Notes: generated by a model from the letters alone, not told the origin. A stretch of DNA of 64,000 bases from Candidatus Opimibacter iunctus (GCA_016716665.1 JADJVH010000009.1:170650-234649); one strand, 5' to 3'. Counted from the stretch's first letter, positions 53,967-63,339 are shown. Translations and numbers: made by a program.

Positions 53967-54031
53967 TGTCGTAGTCGTGTCGTAGTCGTGTCGTAGTCAT
54001 AAATTGGAAAAGATGTAGCGGTGTCGTAATA
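53967..54031. promoter_or_regulatory. Four TGTCGTA repeats: candidate operator of glucan locus
   Basis: TGTCGTAGTC starts at 53967, 53978 and 53989 (exact 11-base steps). TGTCGTAATA starts at 54022, 33 bases on, three further steps. All four lie on one helical face. A CATATTTG box (54062) and the 54126 ATG follow. The divergent HTH regulator starts at 53896. Confidence 0.6.
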
Positions 54032-54125
54032 CAATATTATACAAATCACCAGAAATTCAATCATATTTGTTGGCTTTTCTTTTTTGAAGGAAATAAAATT
54101 CTGAATTCCTTAAATTTCAACTAAC

Positions 54126-56699
54126 ATGATGAAAAATCTACTTGCAACCCTTTCCTTACTGCTGTGTGTAGTCTCATTAGCTACCGCACAGACCACCATT
54201 CTGGATTTCGAGACACCGGAAACCAGTACCACATTCCAGTATTTTGGCAGCTCTATCGATGGTTCGCTCAACCAGGTAGTAGGCAATCCAAACCCAACCG
54301 GTGAGAACACCAGTGCAACTGTCGCCCAATACATCAAGCCGGCAGTTGCCGAGGTATGGGCAGGATGCTTTTCCAATCCTAATCCAGGCACACCGGTTGA
54401 ACTGATTTCCAATGGCAAGGTGTCCATCAAGGTACACATGGACCATATCGGTAATGTTGGACTCAAACTGGAAGGCTCCACCGATGGCGGGGACAACTGG
54501 TTCCTGACCCAGGCAAACACCAAGGTCAATGAGTGGGAAACGCTCGTTTTTGATGCTTCCCAGCTTTCCCTTGATCCGCCTAATACTTCTGCCCTTGGCC
54601 ATACTTATGCCCGCGTGACCTTGTTTTTCGATTTTGGGACAGCAGGCACTGGCACAGATGTGGTGACCTACTTTGATGACATCAAGGCACTGCCAAACGC
54701 ACCAGCTCCGGTCGTTATCCTCGATTTTGAAGCACCGGCCACAAGTACCGTTTTCCAGTATTTTGGAAGCCCGCTTGATGGCACCTTTACTTCAGTGATA
54801 GCCAACCCTAACCCTACCGGTATCAATACCAGCAGCCAGGTGACACAGTATGTCAAACCAGCTGTCTCCGAAGTTTGGGCAGGTTGCTTCTCCAATCCCA
54901 ATCCGGAGACTCCCGTAGACCTGGTCAGCAACAGTAAAGTGGCCATCAATGTACACATGGACCATATCGGTTCTGTCAGCCTCAAGCTTGAAGGCTCCAC
55001 AGACGGAGGTGACAACTGGATTGTTACTGTCGCCAATACGAAAGTCAACGAATGGGAAACTATAGTTTTCGATCCAACACTACCTTCTATTGAAGCACCT
55101 TTTACTGCTTCTGCAGGACATACCTATGCAAGGGTTGTACTGTTTTTTGACTTTGGTACTGCCGGCGCCGGAGTAGATGTAACCTCCTACTTCGATGATA
55201 TAGTAGCCTTACCAGCGGGACCTGTGATCACAACTGTGCTTGATTTTGAAACACCTGAGACCAGCACGGGCTTCCAGTATTTCGGAAGTGCACAGGATGG
55301 GACCTTCAACCAGGTCATAGCCAACCCCAATCCATCTGGTATCAACACCAGCAGCATGGTTAGTAATTATGTCAAGCCAGCCGTTGCTGAAGTATGGGCA
55401 GGAGCATTCAGCAATCCTAACCCGACAGCTCCTATTGTCCTGGACAATGGTAGTCAGATTTGCATTAAAGTGCACATGGATCACATAGGTAATCTCGCAC
55501 TCAAACTTGAAGGGTCTACTTCAGGTGGTGCAAACTGGATCACCCAGGTATCCAATACCAAGGTGGGGGAATGGGAAGAAATCTGCTTTGACCCGACTGT
55601 ACCTTCCATCGAAGCTCCTTTCGAACCAGCCTCAGGTGGCTATACCAGAGTGGTCTTGTTTTTTGATTTCGGTACAGCCGGTACGGGCACAGATGTCACT
55701 TCATACTTTGATGATATCGTGGCCAAAGGCAGTGCTGCTCCAGCGAGCAGGACCATCACCTTCAAGGTCGATATGAACCAATACAGTGAAAACTTCGATA
55801 ACGTATACCTCAGTGGAACTTTCAATAACTGGTCAGGTGATGCTAACCCACTTGCTGATCCGGAATTTGATGGCATCTGGGAAGGTAGCATTACAGTTCC
55901 TAATGGTTTGTATGAGTATAAAGTGACGCTTGACAACTGGCTTGGCCAGGAATCATTTATCGGCACAGAAGAATGTACGAAAGCTGATCCAAGCGGACAG
56001 TTTGTCAATCGTCTTCTTGCGGTCAGTGCAGACAGGGATTTGCCACAGTTTTGTTTTAACAGTTGCTATGCATGCGGTGAACAAGTCATGATCAACTTTA
56101 GATTAGGAATGGGTGCAGTGACACCTAATCCTGATGGCGTATGGCTTGCAGGTGGAGGTAATTTTGATGTACCTGGAGGCAAGTACAAGATGAACGATGA
56201 TGACGGAGATGGCATCTATGAGCTTCAGGTTCCTCGCTTACGTAACTTCAGTTCTTTCTATGCCTTTGCCAATGGCCCTTGTCCTGACTATAGCTGCAAG
56301 GAAGATCTGACCGGCCAACCTTGTGGAGATCCAAATAATTTCAATGACAGGTTCCTGCCGGCAGTGACCTCAGATGTTGAAGTAGCTACCTGTTTTGGCG
56401 CATGCTTTACCAACGCTGAATGTACTACAGGCACCATTACACCTGAAAAAGATGAAAGGGTATTCAGCCTGCTAGGCAATCCATCAGGACTTGGTTATTC
56501 TATCCTTGATTTTGGAGGACAATTAGCTTCAGAAAAATACATCACCCTTACCAACAGCCTTGGACAAGTGATCAGGCAGTGGGTTGTGGCCGATGGTAGT
56601 TCAACATTTAAGGTGGATACCAAAGACCTTCAATCCGGAATCTATCTGGTCACTGTGAAAGTTGGAGACCGGTTCTTTACCCGCAAACTGGTCAATTAA
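54126..56699 (+). CDS. T9SS-secreted protein with three tandem carbohydrate-binding-like repeats and an E-set (CBM20/48-like) domain
   Basis: Signal peptide (SLATAQ). Three tandem ~165-residue jelly-roll-like repeats begin LDFETPETST-FQYFGS and contain NPNPTG-NTS, VKPAV-EVWAG-FSNPNP, KVHMDHIG, LKLEGSTDGG-NW and FFDFGTAGTG-DV-SYFDDI. An E-set domain near 545 follows (TFKVDMNQYSENFDNVYLSGTFNNWSG). A second E-set-like domain comes next (INFRLGMGAVTPNPDGVWLAGGG). It closes with a type A T9SS sorting domain (LTNSLGQVIRQWVV, LQSGIYLVTVKVG). Likely a surface glucan-binding protein and the first gene of the locus. No catalytic site was seen. Confidence 0.8.
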   Translation: MMKNLLATLSLLLCVVSLATAQTTILDFETPETSTTFQYFGSSIDGSLNQVVGNPNPTGENTSATVAQYIKPAVAEVWAGCFSNPNPGTPVELISNGKVSIKVHMDHIGNVGLKLEGSTDGGDNWFLTQANTKVNEWETLVFDASQLSLDPPNTSALGHTYARVTLFFDFGTAGTGTDVVTYFDDIKALPNAPAPVVILDFEAPATSTVFQYFGSPLDGTFTSVIANPNPTGINTSSQVTQYVKPAVSEVWAGCFSNPNPETPVDLVSNSKVAINVHMDHIGSVSLKLEGSTDGGDNWIVTVANTKVNEWETIVFDPTLPSIEAPFTASAGHTYARVVLFFDFGTAGAGVDVTSYFDDIVALPAGPVITTVLDFETPETSTGFQYFGSAQDGTFNQVIANPNPSGINTSSMVSNYVKPAVAEVWAGAFSNPNPTAPIVLDNGSQICIKVHMDHIGNLALKLEGSTSGGANWITQVSNTKVGEWEEICFDPTVPSIEAPFEPASGGYTRVVLFFDFGTAGTGTDVTSYFDDIVAKGSAAPASRTITFKVDMNQYSENFDNVYLSGTFNNWSGDANPLADPEFDGIWEGSITVPNGLYEYKVTLDNWLGQESFIGTEECTKADPSGQFVNRLLAVSADRDLPQFCFNSCYACGEQVMINFRLGMGAVTPNPDGVWLAGGGNFDVPGGKYKMNDDDGDGIYELQVPRLRNFSSFYAFANGPCPDYSCKEDLTGQPCGDPNNFNDRFLPAVTSDVEVATCFGACFTNAECTTGTITPEKDERVFSLLGNPSGLGYSILDFGGQLASEKYITLTNSLGQVIRQWVVADGSSTFKVDTKDLQSGIYLVTVKVGDRFFTRKLVN

Positions 56700-56754
56700 T
56701 TTTGACAGGTTGCACGATTTGATAAATGGCTCATTGCATTTAATGTAAAATCAT

Positions 56755-57858
56755 ATGCGTACCCTCTTTGTATTGTTAATATCAGTCATCGCACTTGCGG
56801 TTGAAGCTCAGATTCCTGTCAGTGGCCGTGTGACTTTATCACCGGGCAATGATGCTGCGATCGGGGTGACCGTCATGGTCCAAGGGACCACGACAGGTAC
56901 TGTAACCAATTACGATGGCTACTATTCCATTTCGGTTCCTGATAAGAATGCTGTCCTTATATTTTCATACACCGGATATGCATCTCAGGAAATCACTGTC
57001 GGTGATGTCCAGGTGGTTGATGTCGTGATGACTGAATCCGTATCACAACTCAATGAAGTGGTGGTGACAGGTTATGGGTCACAGAAACGCTCCAATATCA
57101 GTGGAAGTGTGTCAACCGTCAATGCAGAGGAAATAGCTGAAAAGCCTATACTCCGTGTTGAGCAAGCCCTGCAGGGCCGCACAGCAGGAGTCCAGGTTGC
57201 ACAGGTCTCAGGATCTCCTGGTAGTGCATTGACCGTGAGGGTACGCGGGGTTGGAACAATCAACAACAGTGATCCACTGTATATCGTAGATGGTATACCT
57301 GTGGATGGACTGGACTTTCTCAACCCTAATGACATCGAGTCTATCAATGTGTTGAAAGATGCTGCTTCGTCAGCAATATATGGATCCCGCGGGGCTAATG
57401 GGGTAGTCCTCATCAGCACCAAGGGAGGTAAAAGGAACCAGGCCGGTTCGATCAGTTATGAGATGTATTATGGCATACAGCGACCGGCCCGGCTCCTTGA
57501 TTTATTGACTGCGAGTGAATATGCCGTGTTGCAAAACGGAGCATATGTTGCCGCAGGAAAGACCCCACTGCCCGAATTTGCAAATCCTGAAGCCATGGGC
57601 GAAGGCACTGACTGGCAGGAAGCTATTTTTCAAAATGCCCCTATTGCCAGCCATCAACTGACTTTCGCCGGGGGAGGTGAAAAATCAGCGTACACGCTTT
57701 CAGGGAATTATTTTTCGCAAGATGGAATTGTGGGCGGTGACAAAGCCAATTTCTCACGGGCCACTGTCCGTTTCAACGGATCACATGACCTCAAGAGTTG
57801 GTTGACACTTGGTAATAACCTGGGCTTTACCTGGTTGCAAGAGAGATGGATTGACTGA
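56755..57858 (+). CDS. SusC-like TonB-dependent outer-membrane transporter, N-terminal fragment (frameshifted)
   Basis: Imports oligosaccharides through the outer membrane with SusD as lid. Signal peptide (ALAVEAQ), then a carboxypeptidase-regulatory-like domain (SGRVTLSPGNDAAIGVTVMV to VVDVVM). The TonB-box/plug region follows (NEVVVTGYGSQKRSN, RVRGVGTINNSDPLYIVDG, YGSRGANGVVLI), then the first barrel strands. The stop at 57856 follows a frameshift. Removing one base near GAGAGAT (57840-57847) would continue into the next ORF. Confidence 0.85.
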   Translation: MRTLFVLLISVIALAVEAQIPVSGRVTLSPGNDAAIGVTVMVQGTTTGTVTNYDGYYSISVPDKNAVLIFSYTGYASQEITVGDVQVVDVVMTESVSQLNEVVVTGYGSQKRSNISGSVSTVNAEEIAEKPILRVEQALQGRTAGVQVAQVSGSPGSALTVRVRGVGTINNSDPLYIVDGIPVDGLDFLNPNDIESINVLKDAASSAIYGSRGANGVVLISTKGGKRNQAGSISYEMYYGIQRPARLLDLLTASEYAVLQNGAYVAAGKTPLPEFANPEAMGEGTDWQEAIFQNAPIASHQLTFAGGGEKSAYTLSGNYFSQDGIVGGDKANFSRATVRFNGSHDLKSWLTLGNNLGFTWLQERWID

Positions 57859-59803
57859 AAACAGCCAGTTCAATTCACCCATCATTCGTGCACTCAATAT
57901 GGATCCCGTCACCCCGGTCAAAAAGGCTGATGGTACATATGCGTATTCCAATTATGCCGATACAGATATAGCCAATCCTGTCAACGCCATTGACCAGACG
58001 TATAATACCTGGACCAGCCGTCGCTTTGTCGGTAGTGTCTATGGAGATTTCAAGATTACCAAAGGCCTGACATTCCGTTCTGCGTATAGCCTCGATATCA
58101 CCTTTGCTGTCCAGAATATTTTCTATCCTAAGTATGACCTGAGCAACATCCCATCGATCAGTGAAGCACCTGCTGCGGAGAAAAGCCTTGTCAATAGTGT
58201 AAGCATAGGTAATAATACATGGCGCAACAATCAATGGGAAAATGTACTGACCTACCAGACACAATTCAATGATATACATGACCTCACACTGATAGCTGGT
58301 ACTACTGCTTTGGAAAACAGGTTTGACGCCAGCGGTGGTGCCAACACCAACCTTCCTTCCAATGATCCAAAGGATGCCTATATCTCCAATACGATAGATC
58401 CTATCGCGTCACAAAGCGCTTACCAGTATGCGAGCGAGTCCTCTTTGTTTTCATGGTTTGGTAAGGCTAATTATGCGTACGACAACACCTATTTGTTTTC
58501 AGCCACCTTCCGGGCAGATGGATCATCCCGTTTTGGGGCAAACAACAGATATGGTTACTTTCCATCCTTCTCTGCCGGCTGGATCATGAGCCATGCGGAT
58601 TTCTGGAAAATTGAAGACATCAACTTTTTCAAGCTCAGGGCCAGCTGGGGACAGAATGGTAATGACCGTATAGGTGATTACAGTTTCACCACGGTGGTCA
58701 ACAACGGCCAGAATTACACTTTTGGCCCTGACGAAATTATCACCAATGGAAGTGTAGCACTCACCTCTGCCAATCCTGATCTTAAATGGGAGACCAGCAC
58801 ACAGACAGATATCGGTATTGATATGGAGATGTATGAAGGCCGTATCAATTTTACTACCGACTATTATATCAAGAAGACATCAGATATGCTTTATGCCGCG
58901 CCCATTCCTTTGGTCGCTGGCACAGCAGCACCAATCCAGAATGTAGCAACTGCAGAAAACCGTGGGCTTGAATTGTCCCTGCTCTACCGTAACAATGATC
59001 ATGTATTTACCTATGCAATTGGCGCTAATATTTCATTTATCCACAGCGAAGTGACCGGCCTTGGCAGAGGAGGTGAGCCTGTATTGTCAGGGTATGTGCA
59101 ATCTGCCAATGCCAATGCCGCCAAAACCGATGTAGGCCATCCACTTGCTTCTTTTTATGGGTATGTGACAGATGGCATTTTCCAGACTCCGGAAGAAGTG
59201 GAAGCCGCTGCATTTCAGAATGCAGGCACAGCTCCCGGTGATATCCGGTTTAAGGACCTCAATGGTGATGGAGTGATCGATGTCAATGACCAGACCTACA
59301 TAGGCAATCCTACTCCTTCCTTTACCTATGGATTTAATGCAGACCTCGGTTGGAAGGGATTTGAGCTCAGCCTTTTCTTTACAGGCACTCAAGGCAATGA
59401 TATCTTTGACAATACCGTACGGTATGATTTCACGTATGTCAATCGCCCGTCTTCAGCACTGGAGCGCTGGACAGGTCCGGGGACTTCAAATTATGAGCCT
59501 CGCGTCAATCTGAGTGACCCTAACCAGAATGCACGTGTCTCCGACCGTTTTGTCAAGGATGGTTCATACATGAGGCTCAAGACTTTCCAGATCGGGTACA
59601 ACCTGCCTAAAGCCTGGTTGGATAAGATGAAGTTTACGAGATTTAAAATATACATGACCGCACAAAACCTGCTCACGTTTACTTCCTATAAAGGACTTGA
59701 TCCTGAGATCGGCAATGTGGGGGGTAGCCTGGAGATAGGTATAGACCGTGGATTTTATCCGCAGGCGAGGACGGTCATGGGTGGTGTAAGCCTAACTTTT
59801 TAA
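57809..59803 (+). CDS. SusC-like transporter, C-terminal fragment
   Basis: Continues 56755-57858; the apparent TTG start is an artefact and true sequence begins about 57845 (GLTENSQFNSPIIRALNMDP). It carries the rest of the 22-strand barrel: FRADGSSRFGANNRYGYFPSFSAGW, LRASWGQNGNDRIG, LKWETSTQTDIGIDM and FTRFKIYMTAQNLLTFTSYKG. The end is GGVSLTF with the terminal aromatic. Joined length about 1,015 residues, normal for SusC. The EF-hand-like DLNGDGVIDVNDQTYIG is typical. Confidence 0.86.
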   Translation: MVITWALPGCKRDGLTENSQFNSPIIRALNMDPVTPVKKADGTYAYSNYADTDIANPVNAIDQTYNTWTSRRFVGSVYGDFKITKGLTFRSAYSLDITFAVQNIFYPKYDLSNIPSISEAPAAEKSLVNSVSIGNNTWRNNQWENVLTYQTQFNDIHDLTLIAGTTALENRFDASGGANTNLPSNDPKDAYISNTIDPIASQSAYQYASESSLFSWFGKANYAYDNTYLFSATFRADGSSRFGANNRYGYFPSFSAGWIMSHADFWKIEDINFFKLRASWGQNGNDRIGDYSFTTVVNNGQNYTFGPDEIITNGSVALTSANPDLKWETSTQTDIGIDMEMYEGRINFTTDYYIKKTSDMLYAAPIPLVAGTAAPIQNVATAENRGLELSLLYRNNDHVFTYAIGANISFIHSEVTGLGRGGEPVLSGYVQSANANAAKTDVGHPLASFYGYVTDGIFQTPEEVEAAAFQNAGTAPGDIRFKDLNGDGVIDVNDQTYIGNPTPSFTYGFNADLGWKGFELSLFFTGTQGNDIFDNTVRYDFTYVNRPSSALERWTGPGTSNYEPRVNLSDPNQNARVSDRFVKDGSYMRLKTFQIGYNLPKAWLDKMKFTRFKIYMTAQNLLTFTSYKGLDPEIGNVGGSLEIGIDRGFYPQARTVMGGVSLTF

Positions 59804-59819
59804 CGATCAATCAGGTATC

Positions 59820-61307
59820 ATGAAAAATATATATATCCTTATTCTTTCCCTGGGCATGGTCTTCATGTCATGTGAAAAGGACTTTCTCGAAAAGTCCCCG
59901 ATCGTTGGAACAACGGAAGAGAATTTTTACCGCACGGAAGCAGATGCGATCGCTGCTGTCAATGCGGCATATGCTACCCTTCAGTTCCAGCTGTCACCAG
60001 GCGGCCACTTCAGGTGGTTCTGGGGAGACATCATGTCAGACGACTCCGAAAAAGGAGGCTCCGGTGATAATGATGTTAATGCCTTGTTGCAGTTAGAAAC
60101 ATTTAAAGGCCCAGCCAATACAGACCTGCTCGAAGGTGAATGGAGTGCTGACTATGAAGGGATCTACCGCGCTAATGTAGTTCTTGAAAAAGTACCTGCA
60201 ATAGAAATGGATGCTGACCTCAAAGCCCGCATACTAGGTGAGGCAAGGTTTATCAGGGCATGGAACTATTACAACCTCGTGACCATGTTTGGCGGAGTGC
60301 CGCTGGCAGATCATGTACTCGCGCCTTCAGAATATAATATGCCACGCGCTACTGCTCAGCAGATATGGGACCTTGTAGAAAGTGACCTGGTCGCAGCTTC
60401 TGCTACGCTGTGGAAGCGCAGCGAATATCCTGCTGCTGACCTCGGACGCATCACACAAGGCTCAGCCCAGGCACTCCTTGTAAAGACCTATCTATGGCGT
60501 GAAAAATGGGCTGAAGCAAAAGCAACTGCTGAAGCGATCATCAATTCAAGTGAATATCAATTAGTCGCAAACTATGCTGATATCTTTACCCAGTATGGGG
60601 AGAACAATTCTGAATCAGTGTTTGAAATCCAGTATATGAATGCATCAGGTGGCAACTGGGGTAAGAATAATGCGAATGAAGGAAGCTTTACCAATGTATT
60701 CACCCGCGCGCGCGGCCAGTTTGCCGGTTATGGATTCAATATCCCGACACAGGACTTCGTAGATGAGTTTTTTGCTGAAGGATTCGAAGATCCACGTTTG
60801 GCCTCAACGGTATTCAGGGTTGGTGAGGAGATGGGAGATCGGGGGACATTTACTATCGACGCTACAGGTGGTATACCCTATATCTATTATCCTAAAAAAT
60901 ACTTCAACGACAAGAGTGAGGATGCTCCTTTTGGCGATCCTAATCCTAATGGAGGGTCCAATGATCGTGTGATCAGGTATTCTGATGTTTTACTGATGCA
61001 TGCTGAGGCAGCCTATCATATGGGTGATGAAGCAGCAGCGAGGACTTCTGTCAATGAGGTGAGATCAAGGGTAGGTATTCCTGCTATCTCCTTCTCCGGT
61101 GCGGATCTGCTCAAGGCCATCTATCATGAAAGGCGTGTTGAACTCGGGCTCGAGGCACATCGCTTTTTTGATCTGGTGCGTACAGGACAGGCTCCTGAGG
61201 TGTTGGGAGGACTTGGATTCGTTGCCGGTACACATGAGTTGTTTCCTATACCACAATCACAGATACAGGCGACCAATGGAGCACTCGCACAAAACCCGGG
61301 CTATTAA
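59820..61307 (+). CDS. SusD-like glycan-binding lipoprotein
   Basis: The lipobox FMSC gives Cys18. SusD features: EKDFLEKSPIVGTTEENFYRTEADA at the N-terminus, the TPR-containing core (EARFIRAWNYYNLVTMFGGVPL), RGQFAGYGFNIPTQDFVDEF, then the RagB/SusD end ending NPGY (GLEAHRFFDLVRTGQ, HELFPIPQSQIQ). 495 residues, 16 bases after SusC, so co-transcribed. It binds the glucan outside the cell and delivers it to SusC. Confidence 0.92.
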   Translation: MKNIYILILSLGMVFMSCEKDFLEKSPIVGTTEENFYRTEADAIAAVNAAYATLQFQLSPGGHFRWFWGDIMSDDSEKGGSGDNDVNALLQLETFKGPANTDLLEGEWSADYEGIYRANVVLEKVPAIEMDADLKARILGEARFIRAWNYYNLVTMFGGVPLADHVLAPSEYNMPRATAQQIWDLVESDLVAASATLWKRSEYPAADLGRITQGSAQALLVKTYLWREKWAEAKATAEAIINSSEYQLVANYADIFTQYGENNSESVFEIQYMNASGGNWGKNNANEGSFTNVFTRARGQFAGYGFNIPTQDFVDEFFAEGFEDPRLASTVFRVGEEMGDRGTFTIDATGGIPYIYYPKKYFNDKSEDAPFGDPNPNGGSNDRVIRYSDVLLMHAEAAYHMGDEAAARTSVNEVRSRVGIPAISFSGADLLKAIYHERRVELGLEAHRFFDLVRTGQAPEVLGGLGFVAGTHELFPIPQSQIQATNGALAQNPGY

Positions 61308-61310
61308 AAT

Positions 61311-61372
61311 TGAAGAATGAAAAGTGAAAAGTGAAGAGTGAAGAGTGAAAAGTGAAAAGTGAAAAGCGGTTT
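61311..61372. repeat. GTGAAAAGTGAA word repeats
   Basis: About eight degenerate copies of GTGAAAA and GTGAAGA lie just after the SusD stop codon. The tract is followed by GCTGAGCGTAGCCGAAGTA and then by the dispersed repeat at 61432. The SusD-PKD gap (61308-61541) contains nothing else recognised. Confidence 0.55.
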
Positions 61373-61431
61373 GCTGAGCGTAGCCGAAGTATGAAGAGAG
61401 AGTTGTGAAAGGTAAATAGTAAGTGGAGAAA

Positions 61432-61506
61432 GCCCCGTAGGGGCTATAGGTTGGTAGCAAAACAAATGAAAGATCTTTCTTGCCCTGTAGGGGCAAAACC
61501 GGAATT
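61432..61506 (+). repeat. Dispersed intergenic repeat, copy 2
   Basis: Begins AGCCCCGTAGGGGCTATAGG and closes with CCCTGTAGGGGCAAAACC. The same order as copy 1 (1622-1696, minus strand), with diverged centre. It lies inside the glucan locus, between SusD and the PKD lipoprotein gene. Confidence 0.6.
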
Positions 61507-61541
61507 GAACGGTTTGTAGTGTATTGAAATGATAAAAAGAA

Positions 61542-62381
61542 ATGAAAATGAAAAAATACCTTTTCTTTCTCGCCGTGGTTGCGATAGCTGTAGTCAGTTG
61601 TGCGCCGGAACGTGATGATGAATTTGGCTTGCCACCAACTCCGGATGCTCCGCAATTTTCGGTGGAAATGGTTGCCGGGGATTCCAATCGTTTTGTTATC
61701 CATGATTTGACCGATGGAAGCTTCCAGCGTTTATGGGATCTTCCGGGGGGCACTCCCAAGACATCCACAAAGGCACTGGATACAGTTCTCTATGCCAAGG
61801 CCGGTGAGTTTGTCATCACCTTGCATGTATCTAAATCGGATGGCAGCGGTACCCCTTCTTCTAATAAGAAGGTCACTATATTGAGGGATGCACCTCAGTC
61901 ATGTAATCCTAAGCTGGCCATGCTCACAGGAGATTGCGGTCCAGGTGGAAAATGCTGGACATTTTCCCACGCTGCCGGAGCGGTCAAGGTAGGCCCGACC
62001 TACGATGACTATTCATGGTATACTGCACCTGCAGAAGGACTTCAAAGCGCCCAGTATGATGATGGGTTCTGTTTTACTTTTGAAAACCTGGTCTTTCAAA
62101 ACAAGAACAATGGATCATCAGTTGATCCGTGGGATGGCTATAAAGTAAAGCCGTATGATCCGGGTGTTGCAGATTTTATTTTTCTCGAAGGGTCTGGTAT
62201 CAGTGGAAGGGATCAACTGCTCATTCCTGATGATCAGTTTATGGGGGTTTGGGATTCAGACAATCTGCTCGATATCGTTTCATTGACAGAGACGGAATTG
62301 ATTGTGCGTGCAAGGCAGCGTGATCCGGCTGGCGTCCCGCTTGCCCAGGGTTGGTTTGAACTGGTCTTTTTGCCTCAATGA
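61542..62381 (+). CDS. PKD-domain lipoprotein of glucan locus (surface glycan-binding type)
   Basis: The lipobox VVSC gives Cys20. A PKD domain covers about 35-115 (FSVEMVAGDSNRFVIHDLT, RLWDLPGGTP, EFVITLHVSKSDG). The C-terminal jelly-roll-like domain (CNPKLAMLTGDCGPGGKCW to WFELVFLPQ) has two closely spaced Cys pairs. A PKD lipoprotein after SusC/SusD and before GH16 is typical of laminarin loci in Bacteroidota, where it binds beta-1,3-glucan at the surface. No catalytic acid pair was seen. Confidence 0.72.
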   Translation: MKMKKYLFFLAVVAIAVVSCAPERDDEFGLPPTPDAPQFSVEMVAGDSNRFVIHDLTDGSFQRLWDLPGGTPKTSTKALDTVLYAKAGEFVITLHVSKSDGSGTPSSNKKVTILRDAPQSCNPKLAMLTGDCGPGGKCWTFSHAAGAVKVGPTYDDYSWYTAPAEGLQSAQYDDGFCFTFENLVFQNKNNGSSVDPWDGYKVKPYDPGVADFIFLEGSGISGRDQLLIPDDQFMGVWDSDNLLDIVSLTETELIVRARQRDPAGVPLAQGWFELVFLPQ

Positions 62382-62404
62382 TAAATGAAACAAGAAGAGA
62401 TATC

Positions 62405-62740
62405 ATGAAGAGCATTAAGGCACTGGTTATTGCTGCGGCGGGTATTGTGATCCTCGGAGTTGCGGGGATTACTATGTCTTCGTTCAGGCAGCCGGAAAAG
62501 AAAATGCATCTGGTATGGGCTGATGAGTTTGATAATGACGGATTGCCTGATGCAACCAAGTGGAGCTATGATCTTGGCGATGGATGCCCATCACTTTGTG
62601 GTTGGGGCAATCACGAATTACAATATTATACCACAGGCAGATCTGAAAACGCACGTGTGAAGGATGGGTATCTCATCATTGAATCACATCGCGAGCAGAC
62701 CGTCAACAAGGAATACTCATCTGCCCGCCTCGCGAAGTAA
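62405..62740 (+). CDS. GH16 endo-beta-1,3-glucanase, N-terminal fragment (frameshifted)
   Basis: The start is MKSIKALVIAAAGIV (62405); the ORF extends upstream to an ATG overlapping the previous stop. Signal segment, then the GH16 opening HLVWADEFDNDGLPDATKW and GWGNHELQYYTTG. It runs to SSARLAK and a premature TAA. Skipping one A near 62736 gives SKHKGDWTYG in the next frame. Confidence 0.82.
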   Translation: MKSIKALVIAAAGIVILGVAGITMSSFRQPEKKMHLVWADEFDNDGLPDATKWSYDLGDGCPSLCGWGNHELQYYTTGRSENARVKDGYLIIESHREQTVNKEYSSARLAK

Positions 62741-63236
62741 ACACAAGGGAGACTGGACCTATGGCCGAATCGAAGCTAGGGCAAAGTTGCCATCGGCCAA
62801 AGGGGTATGGGCTGCCATCTGGATGTTGCCTACAGACTGGATGTATGGTGGATGGCCTGCCAGTGGCGAAATAGATATCATGGAGCATGTTGGTTATATG
62901 CCTGACAGTATTTTTGGGACGGTGCATACAGATCGTTTCAATGGTATGCTGGGCACACAACAATCGAAGGGAATAGCATCCAAAACGATTGATACAGATT
63001 TTCATGAGTATGGCATTGAATGGGATGAAGAGAAAATAGACTTCCTGTTTGATGGCAAGGTCTACCATACATTCCGCAACAGGTATGAAGGCTCAGATGC
63101 ATGGCCATTCGATCTTGACTTCCATCTTTTACTCAATGTAGCCGTCGGAGGTGATTGGGGCGGTAAGATGGGCGTAGATGAAGCCGCATGGCCACAACAG
63201 ATGATAGTAGATTATGTACGGGTATACCAGAGATAA
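62664..63236 (+). CDS. GH16 endo-beta-1,3-glucanase, catalytic fragment
   Basis: Continues 62405-62740 (true sequence from about 62737; the listed start is an artefact). GDWTYGRIEARAKLP, then the catalytic box GEIDIMEHVG (two acids, with the Met bulge of laminarinase-type GH16). FHEYGIEWDEEKIDFLFDG and LNVAVGGDWGG follow, and the end is VDYVRVYQR. Intact catalytic residues. It cuts beta-1,3 or mixed-link glucan, probably in the periplasm or at the surface. Confidence 0.87.
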   Translation: MGISSLNHIASRPSTRNTHLPASRSKHKGDWTYGRIEARAKLPSAKGVWAAIWMLPTDWMYGGWPASGEIDIMEHVGYMPDSIFGTVHTDRFNGMLGTQQSKGIASKTIDTDFHEYGIEWDEEKIDFLFDGKVYHTFRNRYEGSDAWPFDLDFHLLLNVAVGGDWGGKMGVDEAAWPQQMIVDYVRVYQR

Positions 63237-63339
63237 ACTGGTCTGTCTGTGTGAAACCAACGGAGAAAGTACCGTCAGGTAATAAATATACTGGTTTTTG
63301 CCGCAAGGTTAATCGGGATTGGAATTGATCCTTATTGAA

